A stretch of 22,423 nucleotides of DNA from a virus. The notes beneath the pieces were generated by a model. That model had not been told where the DNA came from, made no database searches, and was given only the letters and a program-made list of their open reading frames with translations. The stretch covers positions 1 to 22,423 of the IMG/VR virus record IMGVR_UViG_3300017767_000153; one strand, given 5' to 3'. A program made the translations under genes and the position numbers. Below, one piece after another: positions 16,577 to 22,423 of the stretch; position 1 is the first letter of the stretch; the number at the start of each line of letters is the position of its first letter.

Positions 16577-17781
16577 ATGTACTAAGTTTATTTGATGGCA
16601 TGAGTTGTGGGCAGTTAGCCTTACAACGTGCTAACATACCTGTTCATAGATACTATGCTTGTGAGATAGACAAGTATGCTATGGAGGTAACACAAAAGAA
16701 TTTTCCTAATACAATACAGTTAGGAGATGTTACAAAGTTAAAAGATTGGTATGCTACACGTACCCCATACAACTCTGAACCTATAACCCTACTTCTAGGT
16801 GGCTCACCTTGTCAGGGATTTTCTTTTGCAGGAGATCAGTTGGCATTTGATGACCCACGTTCCAAGTTATTCTTTGAGTTTATAAATGTTATGAATGACT
16901 TAAAACCTGAGTACGTGCTACTTGAGAATGTTAGAATGAAGAAAGAGTTTGAAGATGTAATCACAGAGCATATGGGATTTCCCCCACAGTTACTTAACTC
17001 TAGTGTTAAATCTGCACAGAACAGATGGAGAAACTATTGGTTTGGTAAAAGAATGAATGACCCATTATGTAGTGGTAAGTATATGCAGATACCAATACCA
17101 CCTATGGAAGATTTAGGTTTAGTGTTACGAGATATACTACAAGAGGATCATGGAGAGCCACCTGTACCTATCAATGAACGTAATGCTAGACATCATAAAC
17201 ACCCATACCAAAAGTCTCTGTGTGCTACTGCTACAATGTACAAGGGAGCAGGTAATAATGGTATGACACTTGTTGATAGACTGATACCTGTAGGAGATGC
17301 AGAAGAGTATGCACACTACAATTACAGAGCAACAAAGCAAGTGTATCACATGAATGGTAAAGCACCTACACTATTGACTATGCAAGGTGGCAATAGAGAA
17401 CCAAAGGTAGCTACATATTCCACCAAGGGTGGTCGCATTGTTAATCGTAGGCTAGATGCAGAGGGTGTACGTAAAGATTACCAAATGGATTTACCATTGA
17501 CACCACAAGTAGAGATACGTGATGATGATAAAACTAATTGTCTTACGACTGTACAAAAAGATAATGTTGTGGTAGAAGGTATGACATGGAGAAAGCTAAC
17601 ACCTATTGAGTGTGAGAGATTGCAGACACTACCTGATAATTACACAGAGGGTGTATCAAAGACACAACGATACAAGATGATTGGTAATGGTTGGACAGTA
17701 GATGTGATTGCTCATATACTCAAGGGCATACAGTCAGATGAGTGGCATGAAATGTATAACAACAATAAGGAGATGGTATAA
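16573..17781 (+). CDS. C5 cytosine-specific DNA methyltransferase
   Basis: A complete 402-residue enzyme that moves a methyl group from AdoMet to C5 of cytosine in DNA. Motif I is Phe-Asp-Gly-Met-Ser-Cys-Gly (7-13). The catalytic motif IV is Gly-Gly-Ser-Pro-Cys-Gln-Gly-Phe-Ser (about 77-85), with Cys as nucleophile. Motif VI is Leu-Glu-Asn-Val (about 119) and motif VIII Gln-Asn-Arg-Trp-Arg (about 148-152). The C-terminal motifs IX and X include Arg-Leu-Gln-Thr-Leu-Pro and Met-Ile-Gly-Asn-Gly-Trp-Thr-Val. The variable region between VIII and IX (about 160-350) sets the target, which cannot be read by eye. No restriction enzyme is beside it, so self-protection of phage DNA is likely. Confidence 0.95.
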   Translation: MNVLSLFDGMSCGQLALQRANIPVHRYYACEIDKYAMEVTQKNFPNTIQLGDVTKLKDWYATRTPYNSEPITLLLGGSPCQGFSFAGDQLAFDDPRSKLFFEFINVMNDLKPEYVLLENVRMKKEFEDVITEHMGFPPQLLNSSVKSAQNRWRNYWFGKRMNDPLCSGKYMQIPIPPMEDLGLVLRDILQEDHGEPPVPINERNARHHKHPYQKSLCATATMYKGAGNNGMTLVDRLIPVGDAEEYAHYNYRATKQVYHMNGKAPTLLTMQGGNREPKVATYSTKGGRIVNRRLDAEGVRKDYQMDLPLTPQVEIRDDDKTNCLTTVQKDNVVVEGMTWRKLTPIECERLQTLPDNYTEGVSKTQRYKMIGNGWTVDVIAHILKGIQSDEWHEMYNNNKEMV

Positions 17782-17981
17782 TGGACATGAATGAATATTA
17801 CAAACAACTAGAAGGTTTTTCTATAAACAAATATTTAGGAGAGGGAGAAGATGGCTTCCCTAAATTCTTATTGAAAGCACCTAACTATGCACCTGTTACG
17901 ATTGAAGTATCTGCAGATGAAGAGGGTAACTATGGTGGGTTCTTGTTTATAAGTCCTGATGCAAAGGAGACTTCACAATGA
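17781..17981 (+). CDS. Small acidic hypothetical protein, 66 residues
   Basis: Overlaps the methyltransferase stop by one base, with AAGGAG upstream. The product (Met-Asp-Met-Asn-Glu-Tyr-Tyr-Lys-Gln-Leu-Glu-Gly-Phe) has a central Pro-Lys-Phe-Leu-Leu-Lys-Ala-Pro and a beta-like C-terminus with Tyr-Gly-Gly-Phe-Leu-Phe-Ile-Ser. No family recognised. Co-translated with the methyltransferase. Confidence 0.7.
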   Translation: MDMNEYYKQLEGFSINKYLGEGEDGFPKFLLKAPNYAPVTIEVSADEEGNYGGFLFISPDAKETSQ

Positions 17982-18139
17982 AAATTAAACGTGGATACGA
18001 TAAATTGTTTCTAGATATAACTGTAGATGTTTTACAAAACATGATTGCAGATTCAGTAAGCAAAGGTAACAAAGAAGATGTTAAACAATTAGATAGAGTT
18101 TTAGGTTTAGTTGTTTTAGAAAGGGAAAGCTATGACTAA
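17978..18139 (+). CDS. Small helical hypothetical protein, 53 residues
   Basis: ATGA overlap with the preceding gene, and AAAGGAGA upstream. The product is one long predicted helix with Leu and Val at regular spacing (Leu-Phe-Leu-Asp-Ile-Thr-Val-Asp-Val-Leu, then Arg-Val-Leu-Gly-Leu-Val-Val-Leu-Glu). No family recognised; its end overlaps the next start by eight bases, as in a coupled operon. Confidence 0.6.
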   Translation: MKIKRGYDKLFLDITVDVLQNMIADSVSKGNKEDVKQLDRVLGLVVLERESYD

Positions 18140-18338
18140 GAAGAAAGATACAAGGCGAGATGCTTGGAACTTTGATTACTTAGGATTGAAAGCATATGGT
18201 ACGACTACACCTAGGAAGTATCACGATTGGGTGTACATGGCAGATGACCAAATAAATAAGGTGTTGAAGACAGTTATTGTATTGGTATATGCCTATGGTT
18301 TCTTTGTAGCGATAACAGATATATGGGAGAATCTATAA
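18132..18338 (+). CDS. Small membrane protein, one transmembrane helix, 68 residues
   Basis: Basic start (Met-Thr-Lys-Lys-Lys-Asp-Thr-Arg-Arg-Asp) and a hydrophobic helix at about 45-62 (Val-Leu-Lys-Thr-Val-Ile-Val-Leu-Val-Tyr-Ala-Tyr-Gly-Phe-Phe-Val). GAAAGGGAAAG precedes the ATG. Next to another membrane protein gene, so the two may act together at the membrane. Function unknown. Confidence 0.65.
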   Translation: MTKKKDTRRDAWNFDYLGLKAYGTTTPRKYHDWVYMADDQINKVLKTVIVLVYAYGFFVAITDIWENL

Positions 18339-18694
18339 TGACTAAGGTAGTATATGATACATGGCAATCTGTAATGAACCATGAACGTAATCCATTGCGA
18401 CACATACCTGACTTGAACACTAGGCATATGGTTATGCAAGTGTTAGCATGGATGTGGTGCATAGTATTCTCTATGTACTTTAGTAGTATGTGGATGTTTG
18501 GTATAACTGCAGTTGCTCACATATTTTTATTAGGTGCTATAGCTATAACTGTAGCTACGTTTGAAACTGCAAAGAGAAAGCCTAAATTCTTTATAAAGAA
18601 AGGCTATCACACACCAAGCAGAAGTAGATATATGTATTACAAAGGCAAGAGAATTAAGTATGATGATAACGATATAGGAGGAGAACATGAATGA
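18338..18694 (+). CDS. Membrane protein with two transmembrane helices, 118 residues
   Basis: Start at ATG 18338, overlapping the preceding stop, with GGGAG eight bases upstream; the frame extends five codons further back. Two hydrophobic segments at about 33-51 and 54-73 with a very short turn (Phe-Ser-Ser-Met-Trp-Met-Phe-Gly) are followed by a basic, Tyr-rich tail of about 40 residues. N-terminal 30 residues are cytoplasmic-like. Function unknown; a superinfection or membrane-remodelling role is possible but unsupported. Confidence 0.65.
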   Translation: MTKVVYDTWQSVMNHERNPLRHIPDLNTRHMVMQVLAWMWCIVFSMYFSSMWMFGITAVAHIFLLGAIAITVATFETAKRKPKFFIKKGYHTPSRSRYMYYKGKRIKYDDNDIGGEHE

Positions 18695-18864
18695 TGTATA
18701 AATACTCATTAGGAACTGAAGTTCAAGGAGCAGAGTATATTCAAGGAAACCTTGTTTCAATAGCTGAAGGTAAGATAGTGAAAAGAAAAAGGTGGAGTGG
18801 AGAAAATTGGTATACTCTAGATGTAGGAGAAGTTTTTTTAGAAGATGAGATAAAGGAGATATAA
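18691..18864 (+). CDS. Small hypothetical protein, 57 residues
   Basis: ATG at 18691 has AGGAGG nine bases upstream. An alternative ATG follows at 18694. The product (Met-Met-Tyr-Lys-Tyr-Ser-Leu-Gly-Thr-Glu) has a strand-rich middle with Lys-Ile-Val-Lys-Arg-Lys-Arg-Trp-Ser-Gly and a Val-Phe-Leu-Glu-Asp-Glu end, a pattern of a small beta-barrel. No family recognised. Confidence 0.6.
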   Translation: MMYKYSLGTEVQGAEYIQGNLVSIAEGKIVKRKRWSGENWYTLDVGEVFLEDEIKEI

Positions 18865-18865
18865 A

Positions 18866-19000
18866 ATGTGGCATAGAATAACAGACTTTTTTAATATAGA
18901 GTATCACAAGAACTATGGCGAGGGTACAAAGTTTGACCTTGACTATGGTAAGTTGCTAATCATAGCATTATGTGTTTACATAGCAATTAAGGTATCATGA
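18866..19000 (+). CDS. Small membrane protein, C-terminal helix, 44 residues
   Basis: Begins Met-Trp-His-Arg-Ile-Thr-Asp-Phe-Phe and ends in a hydrophobic helix (Leu-Leu-Ile-Ile-Ala-Leu-Cys-Val-Tyr-Ile-Ala-Ile). AAGGAG ten bases upstream, and an ATGA overlap with the next gene. A tail-anchored type micro-protein; function unknown. Confidence 0.6.
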   Translation: MWHRITDFFNIEYHKNYGEGTKFDLDYGKLLIIALCVYIAIKVS

Positions 19001-19134
19001 AGATAAAAAGTATTAATCCAATAGCACGACTACTTGCTTATACAAGGAAGAGAAAACAAATCGTACCACCTAAAAAAGGTAAAGGTTCATACAATAGAAA
19101 GAACAAACAGAGACGAGTTGACATTTCTAAATAA
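18997..19134 (+). CDS. Small basic phage protein, 45 residues
   Basis: Met-Lys-Ile-Lys-Ser-Ile-Asn-Pro-Ile-Ala-Arg start, then Arg-Lys-Arg-Lys-Gln-Ile-Val-Pro-Pro-Lys-Lys-Gly and Tyr-Asn-Arg-Lys-Asn-Lys. I recognise the type (Ile-Asn-Pro-Ile-Ala-Arg plus a basic tail) from marine phage genomes, where it is short and unassigned. It starts within the preceding stop (ATGA). It is the last gene before the 68-base gap with palindrome copy 11. Confidence 0.65.
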   Translation: MKIKSINPIARLLAYTRKRKQIVPPKKGKGSYNRKNKQRRVDISK

Positions 19135-19165
19135 ATCTTATATAAGCAAGTATCACTTAACCAAA

Positions 19166-19180
19166 GTCCCAAGTTGGGAC
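19166..19180 (+). repeat. Dispersed 15-bp palindrome, copy 11
   Basis: GTCCCAAGTTGGGAC on the plus (coding) strand, in the only gap of the right early region after 15.9 kb, nine bases upstream of the AAAGGAG site of the DUF932 gene. Confidence 0.95.
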
Positions 19181-19202
19181 ATATTTTTGAAAGGAGACTA
19201 AC

Positions 19203-20057
19203 ATGCCATTAGATGCATACATACCACACCTCTTCACATTAGAGGACACTAATCTAGACTTTAAAGTAAAGTATGAGGACACTAAGTTTACAGGTAAAAG
19301 ATACGTAAGAAACTCTGTAACAGGAGAATACTTGGGTATCGTAGGAGATAAGTTCTCAACTGTAAATCACGTGAACTTCTTCAATGGTATCAAGAAAGTT
19401 ATACAGGAGAATAGACACCCTGTTGACCTTGATGGTGCAAAAGTAAATATAAAGACAGGAAGAAACAATGCCTTTGTATTCTTAGACATTACGTTACCTA
19501 ATGTAAAGCATACGATCACAACTGCTAAACACCAAACAGTAATCAATGAGAGAATCATTGCTCTGCATGGCATAGATGGTTTAACATCTAACCAAGTATA
19601 CTTTGGTGCTATTGATAGCTACTGTTCCAATGGACAAGTTGGTGGAGAGTTTGACCTCATCAAGATGAAGAACACAAGTGGCTTCACTATGGGTAGACTA
19701 ATAGCAGAAGTTAAGTTAGCTAAGAGTAACTTTGACTTACGTTGTGAGATGATGCAGAAGTGGGCAAACATACCACTCAAAGTAGATGGTAAAGATTTCT
19801 TGAGTAAGCTAATCAAGTCAGAGACTATGGCTAAGAAGATGTACGAGTTAGCTTGTCAGGAGATATCTAGACGAGGTAAGAATGTTTATGCTCTGTACTC
19901 TGCCTTCACTAATTACTCATCATACGCAGATGAGAGAAATGGTTTCAACATACGTAATACAGGCTTTGATACAAAAGCAGAGACCATGTGGAAGAGAGAA
20001 CAAGAGGTAGCAAAGTGGATTTCTTCACCTCAATTTAAGTCTCTATTGGTGGCATAA
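19203..20057 (+). CDS. DUF932-family phage protein
   Basis: A 284-residue protein of the DUF932 (phage/plasmid-like) family: Tyr-Leu-Gly-Ile-Val-Gly-Asp-Lys-Phe-Ser near residue 44, then Gly-Arg-Asn-Asn-Ala-Phe-Val-Phe-Leu-Asp, a central Ser-Tyr-Cys-Ser-Asn-Gly-Gln and a C-terminal helical part with Leu-Tyr-Ser-Ala-Phe-Thr-Asn-Tyr. The family is common in phages and plasmids beside replication genes; its biochemical role is unclear to me. Strong AAAGGAG site. It is the first of a block of four tightly linked genes (DUF932, integrase, primase, helicase). Confidence 0.8.
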   Translation: MPLDAYIPHLFTLEDTNLDFKVKYEDTKFTGKRYVRNSVTGEYLGIVGDKFSTVNHVNFFNGIKKVIQENRHPVDLDGAKVNIKTGRNNAFVFLDITLPNVKHTITTAKHQTVINERIIALHGIDGLTSNQVYFGAIDSYCSNGQVGGEFDLIKMKNTSGFTMGRLIAEVKLAKSNFDLRCEMMQKWANIPLKVDGKDFLSKLIKSETMAKKMYELACQEISRRGKNVYALYSAFTNYSSYADERNGFNIRNTGFDTKAETMWKREQEVAKWISSPQFKSLLVA

Positions 20058-20998
20058 TGAAAGTTCAGGAATTACTCAAAGAGTATTATATATCCTTTGA
20101 ATACAATAACTTACGAGCAGAAACTAAAGCACAGTATAAGTATTTTTTAGGTATAGTTTGCTCTACAAGTGTGGTTGATGGCATAGAGTTAGGCAGTTAT
20201 AAACTGTCTAGCTTGACCACCAAACTTGCCAAGTTGTCTTACAACAAATGGTGTGAGAGAGGTGTGTCATTTGCTAATCATCTTATGTCTGTCATTAGGG
20301 TGTTGCTTAATTACGGAATCAACATGGAGCATTGTAATATGAATCCATTTAGTAATATAAAGAAACGTGTCGTTACACACAGAAAAGTTGTTTGGACTAA
20401 AGATGACGTTATCAGGTTTCTTGATACTGCTTACTCTGATTTTAAAACAAGGAGCATTGGCTTGATTGCACAGATGGCATACGAATGGTGTCAACGTATT
20501 GGAGATATGAGAGTTCTTGAGTGGTCTAATCTTGATCTAGATGCTAAACGTATGCAGATACAACAGTCAAAGCGAAGAGCAGAAGTATTTTTACCTATAT
20601 CGGATGAGTTACATGAAATGTTAGTACAACAACAGGATGATTATGGGTTTCAAAAGTATGTAGTTCCTCGCCCACGACCCTTCAGAGGCTCATACAAGCC
20701 TTATTCACTCACTAAACTACCAATCATAGCTAGGAAAGTTATGACCTCTGCAGGACTATCTAATGAGTTACGATTAAGTGACTTACGTAGAACAGGCACA
20801 GTTGAAATGGTTGATGCAGGTGTATCTATGGGTAATATTATGTCTGTCACAGGACATGCTAACCCACAATCTGTTAAACCTTACATGAAAAATACATTCA
20901 CAAGTGCTAACTTGGCATTACAAGCACGTAGAAATTTGACAGATGAAAAAACCTGTGCTACAAGCATGTTAAATGCCGACAAGGAAGGATACTTATAA
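20057..20998 (+). CDS. int: Tyrosine recombinase (integrase)
   Basis: A 313-residue site-specific recombinase that would insert and excise phage DNA. The N-terminal core-binding domain (about 1-105) is followed by the catalytic domain. Visible active-site residues are Arg in Gln-Arg-Ile-Gly-Asp-Met-Arg (about 155), a Lys in the Gln-Gln-Ser-Lys-Arg strand (about 178), Arg in Leu-Ser-Asp-Leu-Arg-Arg-Thr-Gly (about 246), His in Gly-His-Ala-Asn (about 270) and the nucleophile Tyr nine residues later (Lys-Pro-Tyr-Met). The usual His before the second Arg (His-x-x-Arg) is Ser here. The start overlaps the DUF932 stop. No attachment site was recognised. It suggests a temperate phage, though no repressor was seen. 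Confidence 0.9.
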   Translation: MKVQELLKEYYISFEYNNLRAETKAQYKYFLGIVCSTSVVDGIELGSYKLSSLTTKLAKLSYNKWCERGVSFANHLMSVIRVLLNYGINMEHCNMNPFSNIKKRVVTHRKVVWTKDDVIRFLDTAYSDFKTRSIGLIAQMAYEWCQRIGDMRVLEWSNLDLDAKRMQIQQSKRRAEVFLPISDELHEMLVQQQDDYGFQKYVVPRPRPFRGSYKPYSLTKLPIIARKVMTSAGLSNELRLSDLRRTGTVEMVDAGVSMGNIMSVTGHANPQSVKPYMKNTFTSANLALQARRNLTDEKTCATSMLNADKEGYL

Positions 20999-21002
20999 TA
21001 AC

Positions 21003-21785
21003 ATGTATAATGTATACACTTATATTGAAGACTTAGACATACGTAATGGAGAAACAAAAAGACTGAACTGTCCTGCATGTAATTCATACAAGACGTTTAC
21101 AGTTACCAACAACATGGGTTCTCTGTTATGGAATTGTTACAAAGCATCTTGTAATGTACGAGGGAGTTCACGTGTTCACATGACTGTTGAGGAGATACGT
21201 GACATCAAGCAAGTGTCCCAAGTTGGGACATCATTTGAAATGCCTGAGTATATCGTGCCACATGGCTACAGGAGAGAGGTTATGACTTTCTGTGAACTGT
21301 GGGACTTAGATGTGGATAAACTTGACTTGTTGTACGATGTCAAAGAAAGTAGAGTTGTCTTTCCTATCAAAGATAATGGCAGGATTGTTGATGCTACAGG
21401 TAGGTCAGTCTACCGAAAGTTACCTAAATGGAAAAGGTATGGTTCTTCGGACTTGCCATATGCATTTGGTTGTGGTAGTATCGCAATAGTAGTAGAGGAT
21501 TGTGTCAGTGCAGGTGTTATTGGCAGTGATGTATATGTTGGGGTAGCTGTGTTGGGTACATCATTATCGGATTCACACAAACTGTTCCTTTCACAGTTCT
21601 CTACTGCAATAATCGCACTTGACCCTGATGCACTACCCAAGTCTTTTGCATTTGCTAAAGAGTTACGATCACATGTCAAGGATATTAAGATACTCAAGTT
21701 GCATGACGATTTGAAGTATAGGAGACAAGAAGACGTAGATAATTTAAAACTATTAACCCCAAAGGAGACACAGATATGGAATTAG
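21003..21785 (+). CDS. DNA primase (zinc finger and TOPRIM), with in-frame palindrome
   Basis: A 260-residue primase that makes RNA primers at the fork. The N-terminus has a zinc-binding motif (Cys-Pro-Ala-Cys at about 23-26, then Cys-Tyr-Lys-Ala-Ser-Cys 20 residues on). The TOPRIM domain shows Val-Val-Glu-Asp-Cys-Val-Ser-Ala (acidic residue of the first motif) and Leu-Asp-Pro-Asp-Ala (the Asp-x-Asp motif). Unlike T7 gp4, it is not fused to the helicase. Between finger and TOPRIM, palindrome copy 12 reads Ser-Gln-Val-Gly-Thr. ATG 21003 follows AGGAAGGA at a long spacing; an in-frame ATG at 20973 is an alternative. Confidence 0.85.
   Translation: MYNVYTYIEDLDIRNGETKRLNCPACNSYKTFTVTNNMGSLLWNCYKASCNVRGSSRVHMTVEEIRDIKQVSQVGTSFEMPEYIVPHGYRREVMTFCELWDLDVDKLDLLYDVKESRVVFPIKDNGRIVDATGRSVYRKLPKWKRYGSSDLPYAFGCGSIAIVVEDCVSAGVIGSDVYVGVAVLGTSLSDSHKLFLSQFSTAIIALDPDALPKSFAFAKELRSHVKDIKILKLHDDLKYRRQEDVDNLKLLTPKETQIWN
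21215..21229 (+). repeat. Dispersed 15-bp palindrome, copy 12 (in frame)
   Basis: GTCCCAAGTTGGGAC on the coding strand, translated as Ser-Gln-Val-Gly-Thr in the linker between the primase zinc finger and its TOPRIM part. Confidence 0.95.
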
Positions 21786-22423
21786 CACTAGTAAGAAGTT
21801 TGATGGATAAATCATTCTATGATGCTCATCGTGGAGCAAAGTGTCCTGATAGATTATTCAGTAAGGATGCTAGGAAGGTTAAGCAGTCTATTGACAAAGC
21901 CATGAGCAGGTATGAAAGAACTGTTACACCTGATGAGATAGAGGCATTGTTTATGTCAAGCAATCCGACTCTCACAACTGCACAGAAACAAGCATACTCA
22001 CATTTGTTTAGACAGATAAAGAGTGAGCAACCTATGGGAGAAGATGTTGCACAAGAAGTATTGTCAAAGTTATTTCAACAAGTCGTTGGCGAGGACATTG
22101 CTAACATAGGCTTTGATTACGTTAATGGCTCACACTCGTCACTAGAACCTATACGTAACATACTAGAGATATACGGAGATGATTTTACACCTAACCTTAA
22201 CGTGGAGTGGGATGATATGGAGATTGATACACTATTAGCTAAGAATGATTTGGAAGCACGTTGGTCGTTTAACGTGCCTAGTTTAACAAGACAGGTAGAA
22301 GGCATCAATGCAGGACATCTCATAGAGATAGGTGCTAGACCTAATACAGGTAAGACTAGCTTTCACTCTAGTATTATAGCAGGTCCTGATGGCTTGGCAC
22401 GACAAGGTGCAAGTTGCATCATC
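21776..22423 (+). CDS. Replicative DNA helicase (RecA/DnaB type), N-terminal part
   Basis: 216 codons, open to the right edge, overlapping the primase stop by ten bases in another frame with AAAGGAG upstream. The first 170 residues are an N-terminal domain without recognised motifs. The ATPase domain then begins, with a Walker A Gly-Ala-Arg-Pro-Asn-Thr-Gly-Lys-Thr-Ser (about 193-202) preceded by Gly-His-Leu-Ile-Glu-Ile, as in T7 gp4 and DnaB helicases. Walker B and the rest lie beyond the window. With the primase before it, it should unwind the phage replication fork. Confidence 0.85.
   Translation, partial: MELALVRSLMDKSFYDAHRGAKCPDRLFSKDARKVKQSIDKAMSRYERTVTPDEIEALFMSSNPTLTTAQKQAYSHLFRQIKSEQPMGEDVAQEVLSKLFQQVVGEDIANIGFDYVNGSHSSLEPIRNILEIYGDDFTPNLNVEWDDMEIDTLLAKNDLEARWSFNVPSLTRQVEGINAGHLIEIGARPNTGKTSFHSSIIAGPDGLARQGASCII

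Noticed and set aside
16573-17781. Methyltransferase target being the GTCCCAAGTTGGGAC palindrome
   Set aside because: The right arm keeps the enzyme but has only two palindromes, and a 15-bp target would be far longer than C5 methyltransferase sites; no evidence supports it.
1-22423. tRNA genes, CRISPR arrays, insertion sequences, prophage-host boundary
   Set aside because: No cloverleaf, regularly spaced repeats with spacers, transposase or cellular genes were seen in the window.

Overview
The window looks like DNA of small tailed double-stranded DNA phages (Caudoviricetes), most like the AT-rich integrase-carrying podovirus-type phages seen in marine samples. The evidence is tightly packed short genes with ATGA or TAATG junctions, a zinc-finger/TOPRIM primase followed by a separate Walker-A helicase, a tyrosine recombinase, a DUF932 protein, a C5 cytosine methyltransferase, and a run of tiny lysine-rich proteins of the kind that sit beside structural genes. 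No cellular genes, tRNAs, rRNAs or CRISPR arrays were seen. The host is unknown; a marine alphaproteobacterium is a guess from gene style only.

The main architectural fact is that the window is two related but non-identical phage regions joined head to head by a fold-back near 8489. Left arm (1-8489): early genes on the minus strand (1-4977), a divergent non-coding region (about 4978-5669), then small virion-side genes on the plus strand (5670-8489). Right arm (about 8490-22423): the same small virion-side genes on the minus strand (11663-8460), a longer divergent non-coding region (11664-13168), then early and replication genes on the plus strand (13169-22423). Homologous pairs include 5670/11663, 5872/11455, 7191/10267, 7361/10118, 8019/9442, 8306/9158, 1928/14935, 429/15332, 1407/16013, 214/15924 and 1/16573. 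Gene order differs slightly and some slots hold unrelated proteins, so the arms behave as mosaic relatives, not simple copies. A natural recombinant or duplication and an amplification or assembly chimera are both possible; the junction cuts genes on both strands.

Transcription appears to run outward both ways from each divergent region. Near-perfect sigma70 promoters (5510-5538 plus; 11796-11824 minus) drive the small-protein operon in each arm. In the left arm the early minus-strand genes have their own sigma70-like promoters (near 5019, 4170 and 3452), each with a copy or half-copy of a dispersed palindrome beside the -35 box.

The most unusual signals are: (1) a dispersed 15-bp palindrome, GTCCCAAGTTGGGAC, in 12 exact copies that always have the same orientation relative to transcription, ten of them in the first 5.3 kb, often next to ribosome binding sites or promoters and three times in frame in genes as Ser-Gln-Val-Gly-Thr; (2) a perfect 16-bp chromosome-type parS site (TGTTTCACGTGAAACA, 5196-5211) in phage DNA with no visible ParB gene; (3) a probable structured non-coding RNA of about 315 nt in the right divergent region, closed by two nested long-range helices; (4) a 37-residue protein with eight cysteines resembling a metallothionein; and (5) the fold-back junction itself.
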